Shown here: positions 26,089 through 36,742 of the stretch, piece after piece
Layout of the letters: each line of letters opens with the position of its first letter
How positions within the stretch are numbered: position 1 is the first letter of the stretch
Assembly (NCBI RefSeq): GCF_013003915.1
Contig: NZ_JABAIV010000001.1
Location: 744,001 to 808,000, forward strand
Direction: 5' to 3'
DNA length: 64,000 bases
Source of the DNA: Telluria aromaticivorans
GTDB lineage: Bacteria > Pseudomonadota > Gammaproteobacteria > Burkholderiales > Burkholderiaceae_D
Position numbers and translations under genes: made by a program
The notes under the pieces: model-generated
The model's input: only the letters and a program-made list of their open reading frames with translations
The model's database searches: none
Told to the model about the DNA's origin: nothing

Positions 26089-28239
26089 ATGACCCGCAAG
26101 CTGTTCGTCACCACCGCCCTGCCCTACGCTAACGCTGCCTTCCACATCGGCCACATGATGGAATACATCCAGGCCGACATCTGGGTCCGGTTCCAGCGAA
26201 TGCAGCGCGATAATGGACAGCAACGCCAGGTCCACTTCGTCTGCGCCGACGACACCCACGGCACCCCGATCATGATCGCCGCCGAAAAGGAAGGCATTAC
26301 GCCCCAGGAATTTGTCGCCAAGATCGCTGCCGGCCGCGCCCAGTACCTGGACGGCTTCCACATCGCCTTCGACAACTGGTATTCGACCGATTCGCCGGAA
26401 AACGTCGAGCTCTCGCAAGGCATCTACCGCAAGCTGCGCGACGCCGGCCTGATCGTCACCAAGACCGTCGACCGCTTCTACGACCCTGTCAAGGGCATGT
26501 TCCTGGCCGACCGCAACATCAAGGGCGAATGCCCGACCTGCCACGCCAAGGACCAGTACGGCGACAACTGCGAAGTCTGCGGCGCCGCCTACCAGCCGAC
26601 CGAACTGATCAACCCGTTCTCGGTCTTCACCGGCTCGACCCCGATCCTCAAACCCTCCGAGCAGTATTTCTTCAAGCTGTCCGACCCGCGCTGCTTCCAC
26701 TTCCTCAAGGAGTGGCTGAACACACCTGGCCGCCTGCAGCCGGAAATGGTCAACAAGGTCTCGGAATGGCTGGGCGAAGACGGCGAGAAGCTGGCCGACT
26801 GGGATATTTCCCGTGACGCGCCGTATTTCGGCATCCCGATTCCCGATGCACCGGGCAAGTTCTTCTACGTGTGGCTGGATGCGCCGGTGGGTTACCTGGC
26901 TTCGCTGAAGAACTATTTCGACAAGAAAGGCCTCGACTTCGAGGCCTTCCTGAACGACCCGCAGGCCGAGCAGGTCCACTTCATCGGCAAGGACATCGTC
27001 TCCTTCCACCTGCTGTTCTGGCCGGCGATGCTGAATTTCTCTGGCCACCCGATCATCGACGGCCTGAAAGTCGCCGTGCATGGCCACCTGACCGTGAATA
27101 ACGAAAAGATGTCCAAGTCGCGCGGCACCGGCATTTCGCCGCTGCGCTACCTGGAACTTGGCATGAACCCGGAATGGCTGCGCTACTACCTGGCCTTCAA
27201 GCTCAACGCCAAGGTCGAAGACCTCGACTTCAATGGCGAAGACTTTGTCGCCCGCGTCAACAGCGACCTGATCGGCAAGTACGTCAACATCGCCAGCCGC
27301 TGCGCCGGCTTCATCGCCAAGAAATTCGACGGCAAGCTGGCCGATTCGCTGTCCGGCACCGCCAAGGACTGGATCTGCAAGGCCCTGATGGCGGACGGCG
27401 CCGAGCGCCAGGCCAGCATCGCCGCCAGCTTCGAAGCGCGCGACTACGGCCGCGCGCTGCGCGAGATCATGGAGATCACCGACGTCGTCAACCAGTACGT
27501 GGACGAGCACAAGCCGTGGCTGCTGGCCAAGGATGAAACGAAACTGGCCGAACTGCACGACGTCTGCACCACCGCCCTGATCCTGTTCCGCCAGCTGACC
27601 ATCATGCTCTCGCCGGTACTGCCGCAGGTAGCAAGCCGCGTCGCCGAATTCCTCGGCGACGGCGAGCTGGCCTGGGGCGACACGCATGGTGCGGCCGTCT
27701 ACGAAACCATGCTGGGCCGGTCCATCGGCGCCTACAGCCACCTGATGCAGCGCGTGGATGCGAAGATGGTCGAGAACCTGTTCGACAAGCCGGCCGCTCC
27801 AGTGTCCGCTCCTGCCGCTGCTGCCCCGGCGCCCGTCGTAACCGACGCAACTGTCCCGGCCGCTGAAGCTGCCGCCGGCGACATCGAGCCGCTGGCGCCC
27901 GAAATCTCGATCGACGATTTCCTGAAGGTCGACCTGCGCGTGGCCCGCATCGTCAACTGCGAACACGTCGAAGGCGCCGGCAAGCTGCTGCGCCTGACGC
28001 TCGACGTCGGCGAAGGCCGCCACCGCAACGTGTTCTCGGGCATCAAGTCGGCCTACCAGCCGGAAGAGCTGGTCGGCAAGCTCACCGTCATGGTCGCCAA
28101 CTTGGCGCCGCGCAAGATGAAGTTCGGCGTGTCGGAAGGCATGGTGCTGTGCGCCTCTGCGGCCGACGAGAAGGCGAATCCGGGGCTGTACCTGCTCGAT
28201 CCGATGGCAGGGGCGACGCCGGGGATGCGGATTCGCTAA
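26089..28239 (+). CDS. metG: Methionyl-tRNA synthetase
   Basis: A 716-residue class I synthetase. HIGH motif in [17 protein letters not shown], a zinc knuckle pair ([18 protein letters not shown], about residues 148-165), and KMSKS in [12 protein letters not shown]. An Ala/Pro/Val linker (about residues 570-605) leads into a C-terminal EMAP/Trbp111-like tRNA-binding domain ([13 protein letters not shown]), which dimerises the long form of MetRS. Full length. Confidence 0.97.
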   Translation: MTRKLFVTTALPYANAAFHIGHMMEYIQADIWVRFQRMQRDNGQQRQVHFVCADDTHGTPIMIAAEKEGITPQEFVAKIAAGRAQYLDGFHIAFDNWYSTDSPENVELSQGIYRKLRDAGLIVTKTVDRFYDPVKGMFLADRNIKGECPTCHAKDQYGDNCEVCGAAYQPTELINPFSVFTGSTPILKPSEQYFFKLSDPRCFHFLKEWLNTPGRLQPEMVNKVSEWLGEDGEKLADWDISRDAPYFGIPIPDAPGKFFYVWLDAPVGYLASLKNYFDKKGLDFEAFLNDPQAEQVHFIGKDIVSFHLLFWPAMLNFSGHPIIDGLKVAVHGHLTVNNEKMSKSRGTGISPLRYLELGMNPEWLRYYLAFKLNAKVEDLDFNGEDFVARVNSDLIGKYVNIASRCAGFIAKKFDGKLADSLSGTAKDWICKALMADGAERQASIAASFEARDYGRALREIMEITDVVNQYVDEHKPWLLAKDETKLAELHDVCTTALILFRQLTIMLSPVLPQVASRVAEFLGDGELAWGDTHGAAVYETMLGRSIGAYSHLMQRVDAKMVENLFDKPAAPVSAPAAAAPAPVVTDATVPAAEAAAGDIEPLAPEISIDDFLKVDLRVARIVNCEHVEGAGKLLRLTLDVGEGRHRNVFSGIKSAYQPEELVGKLTVMVANLAPRKMKFGVSEGMVLCASAADEKANPGLYLLDPMAGATPGMRIR

Positions 28240-28270
28240 CGCTACCTGTACGCAAACTAACTTGGGGGGG

Positions 28271-28293
28271 GAACAATGCCAGTGGCATTGTTC
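28271..28293. repeat. Palindromic repeat, CAATGCCA/TGGCATTG family
   Basis: GAACAATGCCA and TGGCATTGTTC form an inverted repeat of 11-bp arms around a single G. The core CAATGCCA-n-TGGCATTG recurs at 33168-33198. It follows metG by 31 bp, after a run of nine G. Together with the TTCCGGC palindrome at 28399 and a leader hairpin it fills the 328-bp gap between metG and the FabMG-like gene, in which I see no gene. Confidence 0.7.
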
Positions 28294-28398
28294 ACGCCTT
28301 CGCCGGGGCGACGCTGGTTTAGTGTCAGTGAGATCGGCGGTAGTGGCTTCTATGCCCTTAGCTGCAAAACCGTCGTACGCGCCACTGGCGTCTACGAC

Positions 28399-28416
28399 TT
28401 CCGGCGCAGGCCGGAA
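28399..28416. repeat. Short palindromic repeat TTCCGGC-GCAG-GCCGGAA
   Basis: Seven-bp perfect arms with a GCAG loop. This is the style of short intergenic palindromes spread through Oxalobacteraceae genomes; only one copy was noted in the window. Confidence 0.45.
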
Positions 28417-28495
28417 CCCAAGTTCGCCGCACTCCGCCTCCGGTTCCTTGCCTCCCAGCAGCCCCCAAAATCAATCCCACGCCCCTCCCCAGCGT

Positions 28496-28523
28496 TATAA
28501 TGGCGTGTTTTTCTGAAACACGC
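28496..28523 (+). promoter_or_regulatory. -10 box followed by a leader hairpin
   Basis: TATAAT at 28496-28501 is followed at once by GCGTGTTT/AAACACGC (28503-28510 and 28516-28523, loop TTCTG). Transcription starting near 28508 would fall inside the hairpin, so the element could also be an operator rather than RNA structure. No good -35 box is seen. It lies 45 bp before the start of the FabMG-like gene. Confidence 0.5.
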
Positions 28524-28567
28524 GCTTAGTGCCTCCTTCAGACCATACAAGACAGGTAGATAATAAA

Positions 28568-29884
28568 ATGACTGAACTGACCCCTCTCCGCCATATCCCG
28601 CAAACCAACGTGTTCCGCAAAGGCGACGTGTTCGTCCTGTTCGGCGAACTGTTCGGCCGCGGTTACGTAAACGGCCTGATCGACGAGGCGCGTGCTGCAG
28701 GCATGACCATCGTTGGCATCACCGTCGGCCGCCGCGACGAGACCGGCGCCCTGCGCGCGCTGGACGCGGCAGAACTGGCGGAAGCGGAAGAAAAGCTCGG
28801 CGGCCGCATCATCAACGTGCCGATGATGGCCGGTTTCGACATGGACGCCCCCGAAGGCGAGCAGAACCCGACCGAGATGCTCTCGAAGATCACCCTGAAG
28901 AGCTGGCAGGAAGACAAGCTTGACTGGGAAAAGATCGAAGCCTGCCGTGAAGCGGGCGTGCGCCGCTTTACCAGCTCGGCCGCCACCGTCATGGCCGAGA
29001 TCGACAAGCTGGTCCCGGAAGGCGCCAACGTCTTCTTCGCCCACACCATGGCCGGCGGCATCCCGAAGATCAAGGCTTTCCTGGCCATCGCCAACCGCAT
29101 CTACAAGGGCCGCGGCGAGCGCTTCATGTCCTCGCGCGCCCTGCTGGAAAGCGACCTGGGCAAGCTGATCCTGATGAACTTCGACGAAGTCACCGCCAAC
29201 ACGCTCAAATACCTGATCGATGCATCGAGCACGATCCGCGAGCGCGTGACCAAGGCCGGCGGCGAAGTGCGCTACACCGCCTACGGCTACCACGGCACCG
29301 AGATCCTCATCAAGGGCGAATACCAGTGGCAGACCTACACCAACTACACCCAGGGCTATGCCAAGATGCGCCTGGAGTCGGTGGCCCAGGCCGCCTGGAA
29401 CCAGGGTGTGTATGCAACCGTGTTCAATTGCCCGGAAATCCGCACCAATTCGTCGGACATCTTTGTCGGCGTCGAGCTGTCGCTGTTCCCGCTGCTGGTC
29501 GCACTGAAGAAGGAAGGCGGCGGCGCCTGGGCCGACCAGCAATGGCAAATCTGCCAGGACCTGCTGGGCGAAGGCACTTCGCTCGAATCGCTGTTAGATT
29601 CCATCGAGCGCTATAACAACGACGCCACCAGCGCCGAGTTCCGCAACTTCGAAGCCTGGCCTATGGACAACACGCCGGCCCTGGCCGACGTCATGATCGG
29701 CACCTCGGAAGCGATCACCGCCCTGCACAAGGACAAGAAAGCATTGATTACGGACCACCTGTCTTCGCTGGTGCTGGAAGGCGCTGGTCCGCTGATGTTC
29801 TACGGCGCATCGGAAAAGATCGCCCCGGTCGTGTGGCTCAGCCACGACATCATCGCGCGCCAGTTGAACGAACTGCATAAGTAA
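28568..29884 (+). CDS. Rossmann-type protein resembling the enoyl-ACP reductase FabMG family
   Basis: A 438-residue protein. Near the N-terminus FGELFGRGYVNGLIDEARAA looks like an altered nucleotide-binding turn after a hydrophobic strand (DVFVLF), and VGITVGRRDE follows as the second strand. A central TYTNYTQGYAKMRLE places Tyr and Lys at SDR-like catalytic spacing. This overall pattern is what I associate with the FabMG-family annotation (triclosan-tolerant enoyl-ACP reductase), but I am not certain; the protein is longer than common FabI. ATG 28568 is preferred to a GTG 13 codons upstream. It precedes DUF3460-scpA-panC. Confidence 0.5.
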   Translation: MTELTPLRHIPQTNVFRKGDVFVLFGELFGRGYVNGLIDEARAAGMTIVGITVGRRDETGALRALDAAELAEAEEKLGGRIINVPMMAGFDMDAPEGEQNPTEMLSKITLKSWQEDKLDWEKIEACREAGVRRFTSSAATVMAEIDKLVPEGANVFFAHTMAGGIPKIKAFLAIANRIYKGRGERFMSSRALLESDLGKLILMNFDEVTANTLKYLIDASSTIRERVTKAGGEVRYTAYGYHGTEILIKGEYQWQTYTNYTQGYAKMRLESVAQAAWNQGVYATVFNCPEIRTNSSDIFVGVELSLFPLLVALKKEGGGAWADQQWQICQDLLGEGTSLESLLDSIERYNNDATSAEFRNFEAWPMDNTPALADVMIGTSEAITALHKDKKALITDHLSSLVLEGAGPLMFYGASEKIAPVVWLSHDIIARQLNELHK

Positions 29885-29951
29885 GACTTGACGCATGGAC
29901 GGCGGGGCACAAGAATCTGCCCCGGCCTCCCCTTCTTCTCTCCAGGTAATT

Positions 29952-30161
29952 ATGATCTTCTCGAAAAAGCACAACCTCTACGAATCCGAGCACACCAGGT
30001 TCATCAAGGAACTGAAAGCGCAAACGCCCGGCATGGAAGAGCGCCAGCTCGAAGGCCGTTCGCTGCTGTGGGACAAGGCCCCGCAGTCGCTCGACGAGCA
30101 GGAGCGCGCCAGGCAGTCGCACCTGCGCCAGAACGCCTACCCGTACCAGAACAAGGTCTGA
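29952..30161 (+). CDS. DUF3460 family protein
   Basis: A 69-residue protein with the DUF3460 pattern: YESEHTRFIKELKAQTPGME, then EGRSLLWDK and an Arg/Gln-rich tail. The family is small, cytoplasmic, restricted to betaproteobacteria as far as I know, and of unknown function. The ATG at 29952 was chosen because MIFSKKHNLYES starts the conserved region. It lies 16 bp before scpA, its usual neighbour, so it may be part of the scpA operon. A GGGGCA/TGCCCC hairpin at 29904-29923 precedes it. Confidence 0.8.
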   Translation: MIFSKKHNLYESEHTRFIKELKAQTPGMEERQLEGRSLLWDKAPQSLDEQERARQSHLRQNAYPYQNKV

Positions 30162-30177
30162 GGCAGGAAGCGCCCCC

Positions 30178-31056
30178 ATGCTGCCAGAGCAGGCCGAGCA
30201 CCAGCTGCCGGCCGATCCCCAGCACGAAGGGGCGCCACCCTCTGATGCGCCAGACGCGCCTGCCGCCCCGCCTGCGGACGCGGCCATCGCCCGCCTGTAC
30301 GGCGAGCCGCTGACGCGCCTGCCCACCGACCTGTACATCCCGCCCGATGCGCTGGAAGTCTTCCTCGACGCCTTCGAAGGGCCGCTCGACCTGCTGCTCT
30401 ACCTGATCCGCAAGCAGAATTTCAATATTCTCGACATCCCGATGGCGCAGGTCACCCTGCAATACCTGAAATATGTCGAGCAGATCCGCCAGCACAACCT
30501 GGAACTGGCCGCCGAATACCTGCTCATGGCGGCGATGCTCATCGAGATCAAGTCGCGCATGCTGCTGCCGAAACGCCACGACGAACTGGTCGAGGACGTG
30601 GGCGACCCGCGCGCGGAACTGGTGCGGCGGCTGCTGGAATACGAGCAGATCAAGGTGGCCGCGGTCAACCTGGGCGGCGTGCCCCAGGAAGGCCGCGACT
30701 TCGTGCGCCCGCAGCTTTTCGTGGAACAAGGGCTCGCGCCAAACCTGCCCGACGTCGACCCGTGGGATTTGCAGCGCGCCTGGCTCGACGTGGTGCGCCG
30801 CGCCAAGCTGACCCAGCACCACCGGATCGGCCGCCAGGAACTGTCGGTGCGCGAACACATGTCGGCCATCCTGCGCACCCTGCAGTCGCAGCGCTTCGTC
30901 GAATTTTCCGAACTCTTCGCTGGCCAGCACACGGTGCCGATCGTGGTTGTACACTTTATCGCCATGCTTGAACTTGCAAAGGAAACCTTGATCGAGATCA
31001 CGCAGGCAGAACCATTTGCGCCGATCTATGTCAGGCTGGCCTATTCTCCGGCTTGA
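30178..31056 (+). CDS. scpA: Segregation and condensation protein A
   Basis: A 292-residue kleisin that bridges SMC heads with ScpB in chromosome condensation. After a Pro/Ala-rich 45-residue leader the family core starts DALEVFLDAFEGPLDLLLYL, continues with RKQNFNILDIPMAQVTLQYL and AAEYLLMAAMLIEIKSRMLL, and ends with the winged-helix C-terminal segment. No scpB is seen in the window, as is common in betaproteobacteria where it lies elsewhere. It is followed 31 bp later by panC. Confidence 0.92.
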   Translation: MLPEQAEHQLPADPQHEGAPPSDAPDAPAAPPADAAIARLYGEPLTRLPTDLYIPPDALEVFLDAFEGPLDLLLYLIRKQNFNILDIPMAQVTLQYLKYVEQIRQHNLELAAEYLLMAAMLIEIKSRMLLPKRHDELVEDVGDPRAELVRRLLEYEQIKVAAVNLGGVPQEGRDFVRPQLFVEQGLAPNLPDVDPWDLQRAWLDVVRRAKLTQHHRIGRQELSVREHMSAILRTLQSQRFVEFSELFAGQHTVPIVVVHFIAMLELAKETLIEITQAEPFAPIYVRLAYSPA

Positions 31057-31084
31057 AGGCCGGTTACTTTATCTGTACCCATAG

Positions 31085-31927
<843 letters not shown>

Positions 31928-32045
31928 GCAACATAGCAAAAAAATATCTATGCTTGCGAAATTGCAAGATCGGGAAGGATGGCCTTATACTTGTCCGCGC
32001 GCTTCGTTAGTTGTCTAGACAAAGCGCTTAACCAAGGAATTTGCC

Positions 32046-32819
32046 GTGAACGCAATCGTTACCCCCCAGATCCGCAAAGGCCCGCCCAAGCCGTCCGATG
32101 CGCTCAGCCGTATCGGCGGCAAGGCCGAACCGCATGAAATGCACGACCCCTTCGACATCGGCGAAGCGCTCACCACACTGTCGCTGTCGGGCGAAGCGGT
32201 GACGGTGTTCCCGGCCGGATGGGTAGAGCCGCTGCTGGCGCGCATCGCGTCGGTGGACCCGGAGCTGCCGCATTTCGTATTCGACTTTACCGGCAGCGAG
32301 CTGCCCCCCAGCGGCAAGGCGATCCTGGTCGCTTCCTTGGGGGGTAACGCCAAGTTGCAGTTCGAGCTCGACCAGCAGTGGAAGACCCTCCCCGGCCAGC
32401 CGATGCACGTGGCGGCCGAATTTCCGCCGTCCTGCATGGTGCTGAACCGCCGCGCAGCGCGCCGCGTCGAAACCCCGGTGGGCGTGAACTACACCGCCGT
32501 GTTCCGCTGCAACGGCAAGCTGGTCGACCTGCCGCTCTACGATTTTTCGGAGACCGGCGTCGGCCTGCGCGCCACGCCGGAACAGGTGTTCGGGCTGCAT
32601 GTAGGAAAAAAACTGGAAGGCGTGCGCCTGGAGCTGGGGCCGAACCTGACCCTGACCGCCGACCTCGAAGTGCGCCTGCTGCGCCCCTTCCGCACCTTCC
32701 TGCTAGGGGAACAGGTACAGATCGGCTGCAGCTTCTCGACGATCTCGATGCAGATGAAGGAGACGCTGGAGCGGTTCGTGACGAGTGGGGCGGTGGAGCG
32801 GCGCGCTGTTGCGCGGTAG
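32046..32819 (+). CDS. Flagellar brake-type PilZ protein (YcgR-like)
   Basis: A 257-residue protein. An N-terminal YcgR-type domain (residues about 40-130) precedes a C-terminal PilZ domain with the c-di-GMP signature NRRAARRVETPVG (RxxxR) and YDFSETGVGLRA (D/NxSxxG). Such proteins slow the flagellar motor when c-di-GMP rises. Start is GTG 32046 with AAGGA upstream. It lies near the motility block beginning at 33.2 kb, across a 390-bp repeat-filled gap and on the opposite strand. Confidence 0.82.
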   Translation: MNAIVTPQIRKGPPKPSDALSRIGGKAEPHEMHDPFDIGEALTTLSLSGEAVTVFPAGWVEPLLARIASVDPELPHFVFDFTGSELPPSGKAILVASLGGNAKLQFELDQQWKTLPGQPMHVAAEFPPSCMVLNRRAARRVETPVGVNYTAVFRCNGKLVDLPLYDFSETGVGLRATPEQVFGLHVGKKLEGVRLELGPNLTLTADLEVRLLRPFRTFLLGEQVQIGCSFSTISMQMKETLERFVTSGAVERRAVAR

Positions 32820-32868
32820 GGACTAAGGGTAAGCCCAAATGCCGGTCACTCAAGAGCCGCCGGTGACT

Positions 32869-32935
32869 CGTAGGGTGGGCAATTCGTAATTCAGGGCATT
32901 GCCCTGAATGACCTTGCCCGCGCGTCCAAACTACG
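32869..32935. repeat. Partial GTAGGGTGGGC repeat with internal palindrome
   Basis: CGTAGGGTGGGC at 32869 matches the head of the three longer repeats at 38285, 44846 and 57126. It is followed by TTCAGGGCATTGCCCTGAA, a perfect inverted repeat. The 32820-33209 interval contains this element, the two palindromes at 33071 and 33168, and no gene that I can support. Confidence 0.5.
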
Positions 32936-33070
32936 GTGCTGCAGCCCGTGCGCCGGCTCATATTGCAACTATCACCGCGCGGGGTAATCTGGTCCAGTGG
33001 AGCAGATTACAAGCCGCCCACCCCAACGTTTCTCACTAATTGACTGGCATTAGGGTAAGCCTTGAAATTG

Positions 33071-33090
33071 GTTCCCGCCTACGCGGGAAC
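33071..33090. repeat. Palindromic repeat GTTCCCGC-CTAC-GCGGGAAC
   Basis: Eight-bp perfect arms around CTAC. Related TTCCCGCNNNNGCGGGAA elements are common extragenic repeats in betaproteobacterial genomes. Confidence 0.55.
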
Positions 33091-33167
33091 GACGGTTTTT
33101 AAGGTAACGCTGTCGAAGCCGGAGGCGCTGCTCTCCCTCAACATAAATCAAGGTCATCCCCGCGCAG

Positions 33168-33198
33168 GAGCAACCAATGCCACTGGCATTGGTTGCTC
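33168..33198. repeat. 31-bp perfect palindrome, CAATGCCA/TGGCATTG family
   Basis: GAGCAACCAATGCCA and its exact complement flank one C. The core is shared with 28271-28293. It ends 12 bp from the stop codon of the HDOD gene and could act as its transcription end structure. Confidence 0.7.
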
Positions 33199-33209
33199 CA
33201 AGTTGACTT

Positions 33210-34418
33210 TTACGCCGCCACGCTCTGCGCCCACGCCAGCGCCGACAAATGCGCCTTGTTCACTTCCTGCGGACTGATGTCGAGCGAAGCCGCCAGCGAG
33301 GCCACCAGGTTCGAATTGAGCTCGCAGGCCTCGGCCAGCGCCAGGTAGGGCCCGTAGATGCCCTCGCGGCGCAGCAGGGCCTTGACTACCTCGTCCGGCA
33401 GCGGCACCGTCTCCAGCACCTCTTTCATCGGCAGGCCGAGCAGGCGGTCGAGCAGCGAGAACATGCCTGCCACGAACAAATTCTCCCCCTCCCCGCGCGC
33501 CAGCGCTTTTTGACCCAGCAGCTCGGCCAGGCGGCCACGGATCACGGCCGTTTCCATCAGCACCGGCGAATAGCCGCTCTGGCTGGCCGTGGCCAGCAGC
33601 AGCACCAGCCAGCGGTACAGCGGCGCATAGCCCATCAGCGCGATCGCCTGGCGCAGCGACTGCACCTCGCGTCCGGCGCCGAATCCGGCCGAATTAATAA
33701 ATTGCAGCAGCTTGTAGGTCAGTGCCGGATCGCGCTTGAGCACGTTCTCGATCTTCGGCACGTCTTCGTTGTTCTGCACCATCTGCATCAGCTGCAGGAT
33801 GACGCTCTGGGTGGCATTCATGCCCTTGACCGGGTTGCCGGGCCGCGGCGTCAGGTGCAACTTGCCGACAAAGGCGTCCAGGCCGAGTGCGGCGCAGGCG
33901 TCGAAATCGGCCCAGGTCGCCACTGGGCGGCCCACCATGCGCATCGCGGCATGCTTGGCGGCGGCATAGGTGCGCGCCTGCGCCGCCACTTCCACGCCGG
34001 TGAATTGCACCTCGACATACGAGGCATAGGGCGAGAGGTTGCGGCCCAGCAGGTTGATATCGGCCCCGCGGATCGACACACCCACCCCGCCGACGCGCAC
34101 TGCCGCCACCGCCGAACGCACGTTCGGGTCGGTCAGCTTGCGGATGTGCAGGGTCAGGACGGTGCGCTCTGGCGGCAGCGCGTGCAGCGCATCGAGCGAA
34201 AGCATTTCCGGGACGGCGTCGAGGAAGAGGATCTTGTCGCGCAGCAGCCAGCCCTGTTCGGGATGCATGACGTGCTCGGCGACGAAGCCGACCAGGTCTT
34301 CGAGTTCCTGGTCGGTCGGGATCTTGCCGTCGTTGTGCTGCCACGACAGCTCGTAGCCAATGACCCGCTGCTTCGGGTCGAGCAGCGGTTCACGGACGAT
34401 GAAGTTTGTTTGGTGCAT
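33210..34418 (-). CDS. EAL/HDOD signalling protein (YuxH-type)
   Basis: A 402-residue protein. The N-terminal 200 residues are a degenerate EAL domain (FIVREPLLDPKQRVIGYEL): the Glu-Ala-Leu motif and metal ligands are not seen, so phosphodiesterase activity is unlikely. The C-terminal HDOD domain (about 200-390) shows IENVLKRDPALTYKLLQFIN and VQSLRQAIALMGYAPLYRWL without a functional HD pair. YuxH-type proteins act as regulatory scaffolds in motility and c-di-GMP signalling. It lies downstream of cheZ by 57 bp, at the end of the chemotaxis block. Confidence 0.85.
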   Translation of the reverse strand: MHQTNFIVREPLLDPKQRVIGYELSWQHNDGKIPTDQELEDLVGFVAEHVMHPEQGWLLRDKILFLDAVPEMLSLDALHALPPERTVLTLHIRKLTDPNVRSAVAAVRVGGVGVSIRGADINLLGRNLSPYASYVEVQFTGVEVAAQARTYAAAKHAAMRMVGRPVATWADFDACAALGLDAFVGKLHLTPRPGNPVKGMNATQSVILQLMQMVQNNEDVPKIENVLKRDPALTYKLLQFINSAGFGAGREVQSLRQAIALMGYAPLYRWLVLLLATASQSGYSPVLMETAVIRGRLAELLGQKALARGEGENLFVAGMFSLLDRLLGLPMKEVLETVPLPDEVVKALLRREGIYGPYLALAEACELNSNLVASLAASLDISPQEVNKAHLSALAWAQSVAA

Positions 34419-34475
34419 GTGGGCGCGTAGTGGAACCTGTAACGAGGCCGGAAGGAAACCGCGGCCCGACGCGCG

Positions 34476-35114
34476 TCAGAAGCCGAGGCTGTCGAGCAGA
34501 TCGTCGACCTGGCCCTGGTCGGCCACGACTTCCTGCTTGCCTTCCGGGTTGATCTGCGGACCGTTGAGCAAGCCGTTGTCGAGCTCGCGCTTGATTTCGT
34601 CCGGCGCGAAGTCGACCAGCACCTGCACCAGCTGCTTCTCGAGGTTCTGCGCGATGCCCGTGATGCGGCCGATCACCTGGCCGGTCAGATCCTGGAAGTC
34701 CTGGGCCATCATGATGTCCATCAGCTGCCCGCGCGTGGCCACAGCCCCGGCGCGCGATTCGTCCAGGCCGGCGATCGTGCGCTGCGCCAGTGCGCGCCAC
34801 TCGGCTTCGCAGGCACCCTTGTCCAGCAACGACTGCCACGAGGCGGACAGGTCGCTCGAGCGGGTTTCGATGGCGTCCTGCACCGGGCCGGCCGCGTCGG
34901 TGGCGTCCAGCACTTTCTTGGCAGCCTGTTCCGACAGGCGCGCCACGTAGTCGAGGCGGTCGCGGGCATCGGGGATGTCGCTTGCCGCCTTCTCGATCAG
35001 CTTGTCGAGGCCCAGGCCGCGCAGGTTCTCGTGGAGCGCGCGCGTCATGTGCCCGATACGGCTCAGGACTTCCTCGTTGGAAGCCTGCACGCCTGCGGCA
35101 GTCTGCTCAATCAT
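34476..35114 (-). CDS. cheZ: Chemotaxis protein phosphatase CheZ
   Basis: A 212-residue, almost all-helical protein that dephosphorylates CheY-P. The four-helix-bundle active-site motif DIMMAQDFQDLTGQVI (about residues 133-148) carries the catalytic Gln. The C-terminal peptide VDDLLDSLGF is the tail that docks on CheY. Stop and start are 1 bp apart from cheY upstream, showing co-translation. Confidence 0.94.
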   Translation of the reverse strand: MIEQTAAGVQASNEEVLSRIGHMTRALHENLRGLGLDKLIEKAASDIPDARDRLDYVARLSEQAAKKVLDATDAAGPVQDAIETRSSDLSASWQSLLDKGACEAEWRALAQRTIAGLDESRAGAVATRGQLMDIMMAQDFQDLTGQVIGRITGIAQNLEKQLVQVLVDFAPDEIKRELDNGLLNGPQINPEGKQEVVADQGQVDDLLDSLGF

Positions 35115-35115
35115 C

Positions 35116-35511
35116 TCAGCCGGCCTTGTCCATTTTTTCGAAGATCTTGTTGAGCTTCTCGTCCAGCGTGGCGGCCGTGAACGGCTTGACCACGTAGCCG
35201 CTGGCGCCTGCCTGTGCGGCCGCGATGATGTTTTCCTTCTTCGCCTCGGCGGTGACCATCAGCACTGGCAGCTTGGCCAGTGCGGGATCGGCACGAATGT
35301 TCTGCAGCATGGTCAGGCCGTCCATGTTCGGCATGTTCCAGTCCGAGACCACGAAGTCGAATTGCTCGCTGCGCAGCTTGGCCAGGCCCATTACGCCGTC
35401 TTCGGCCTCGTCAACGTTGGCGTATCCCAATTCCTTCAACAGATTCCGGACGATGCGGCGCATCGTCGAGAAATCGTCAACAACCAGAAAACGCATCTTT
35501 GGATCAGCCAT
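35116..35511 (-). CDS. cheY: Chemotaxis response regulator CheY
   Basis: A 131-residue single receiver domain: acidic pair Asp12/Asp13 ([13 protein letters not shown]), phospho-acceptor Asp57 in [12 protein letters not shown], Thr in MVTAEA and Lys in GYVVKPFT. It binds FliM to reverse the motor. It closely follows the E. coli CheY sequence pattern. It lies between cheB and cheZ; the 155-bp gap to cheB may hold a promoter. Confidence 0.96.
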   Translation of the reverse strand: MADPKMRFLVVDDFSTMRRIVRNLLKELGYANVDEAEDGVMGLAKLRSEQFDFVVSDWNMPNMDGLTMLQNIRADPALAKLPVLMVTAEAKKENIIAAAQAGASGYVVKPFTAATLDEKLNKIFEKMDKAG

Positions 35512-35666
35512 AAATTACTCCGTTGAATCTTATACTTTGGTTTAAATGGTGGGCGCCGTTTCAAGCCCGATGGAGCAGTCTTGTTCGAACAGCCTCAAGC
35601 AGCCTCAAGAATAGCATTTTTGTTGCCGTACGGCGATAAAATGGCAGCAATACACCTGTATCCGCA

Positions 35667-36731
35667 TCAAACGCGCAACGCCCGGCTGCCTTGCGAGGCC
35701 AAATGGTCGAGTACCATGCGCGGCAAGGCCTGCAAGGGCCCCACTTCGTGGGCTGCGCCGATGGCGATTGCCTCGCGCGGCATGCCGAATACGACGCAGC
35801 TTGCCTCGTCCTGGGCAAAATTGTGCGCTCCCGCGTTGCGCAGGTCCAGCATGCCCGCGGCGCCATCCTTGCCCATCCCGGTCAGGATAACACCAACGGC
35901 GTTTTTGCCCGCCGCCTCGGCAGCGCTGCGAAACAGCACGTCCACCGACGGCCGGTGCCGGTTGACCGGCGGTCCCTGGTCGAGCCGCGTCATGTAGTTG
36001 GCGCCCGAACGGGCCAGCAGCAGGTGCGAGTGGCCGGGCGCGATATACGCGTGCCCTGGCAACACGCGCTCGTTGCCCTGCGACTCGCAGACGCTGATCT
36101 TGCACAGGGAATCGAGGCGCTTGGCGAAGGAGCTGGTAAAGCCTTCGGGCATGTGCTGGGCAATCAGGATGCCCGGGCAGTCCGAGGGCATCTGCATCAG
36201 GAATTCGCGGATCGCCTCGGTGCCGCCGGTGGAGGCCCCGATGATGATCAGCTTCTCCGACGAAATCAGGGGGCTGCGCAGGGCCGCCAGCTGGCCTGAG
36301 GCCGGAGCCGGCTGCAGCGTGCGGGCCTTGACGCGGGCACGGGAGGCAGCACGGATCTTTTCGGCGATCAGTTCGGTGTACTCGCGCATGCCGGTCTGGA
36401 TCGAGATCTTCGGCTTGGTCACGAAGTCCACGGCGCCCAGTTCCAGCGCGCGCATCGTGATTTCCGAACCGCGTTCGGTCAGCGAGGACACCATCAGCAC
36501 CGGCATCGGGCGCAGGCGCATCAGCTTTTCCAGGAAGTCGAGGCCGTCCATCTTCGGCATCTCGACGTCGAGGGTCAGCACGTCGGGATTGTGGCGCTTG
36601 ATCAGTTCGCGCGCGACCAGCGGATCGGGGGCCGTGGCCACCACTTCCATGTCGGGCTGGGAGTTGACGATCTCGCTCATCACGCTGCGAATCAGCGCGG
36701 AGTCGTCGACGATCAGCACTTTGATAGTCAT
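35667..36731 (-). CDS. cheB: Chemotaxis methylesterase/glutamine deamidase CheB
   Basis: A 354-residue protein: receiver domain with Asp55 ([13 protein letters not shown]), a linker, and the C-terminal methylesterase with Ser in [10 protein letters not shown], His in QHMPEGFT and Asp in [11 protein letters not shown], the catalytic triad. It removes methyl groups from chemoreceptors when phosphorylated by CheA. Confidence 0.96.
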   Translation of the reverse strand: MTIKVLIVDDSALIRSVMSEIVNSQPDMEVVATAPDPLVARELIKRHNPDVLTLDVEMPKMDGLDFLEKLMRLRPMPVLMVSSLTERGSEITMRALELGAVDFVTKPKISIQTGMREYTELIAEKIRAASRARVKARTLQPAPASGQLAALRSPLISSEKLIIIGASTGGTEAIREFLMQMPSDCPGILIAQHMPEGFTSSFAKRLDSLCKISVCESQGNERVLPGHAYIAPGHSHLLLARSGANYMTRLDQGPPVNRHRPSVDVLFRSAAEAAGKNAVGVILTGMGKDGAAGMLDLRNAGAHNFAQDEASCVVFGMPREAIAIGAAHEVGPLQALPRMVLDHLASQGSRALRV

Positions 36732-36742
36732 GAAGCGTCCTT

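Noticed and set aside
25939-28023. 694-codon minus-strand frame opposite metG
   Set aside because: Antisense shadow; metG motifs are continuous on the plus strand across the same bases.
28262-28516. Short frames in the metG to FabMG-like gap
   Set aside because: They are composed of palindromic repeats and the promoter/hairpin region and have no coding bias.
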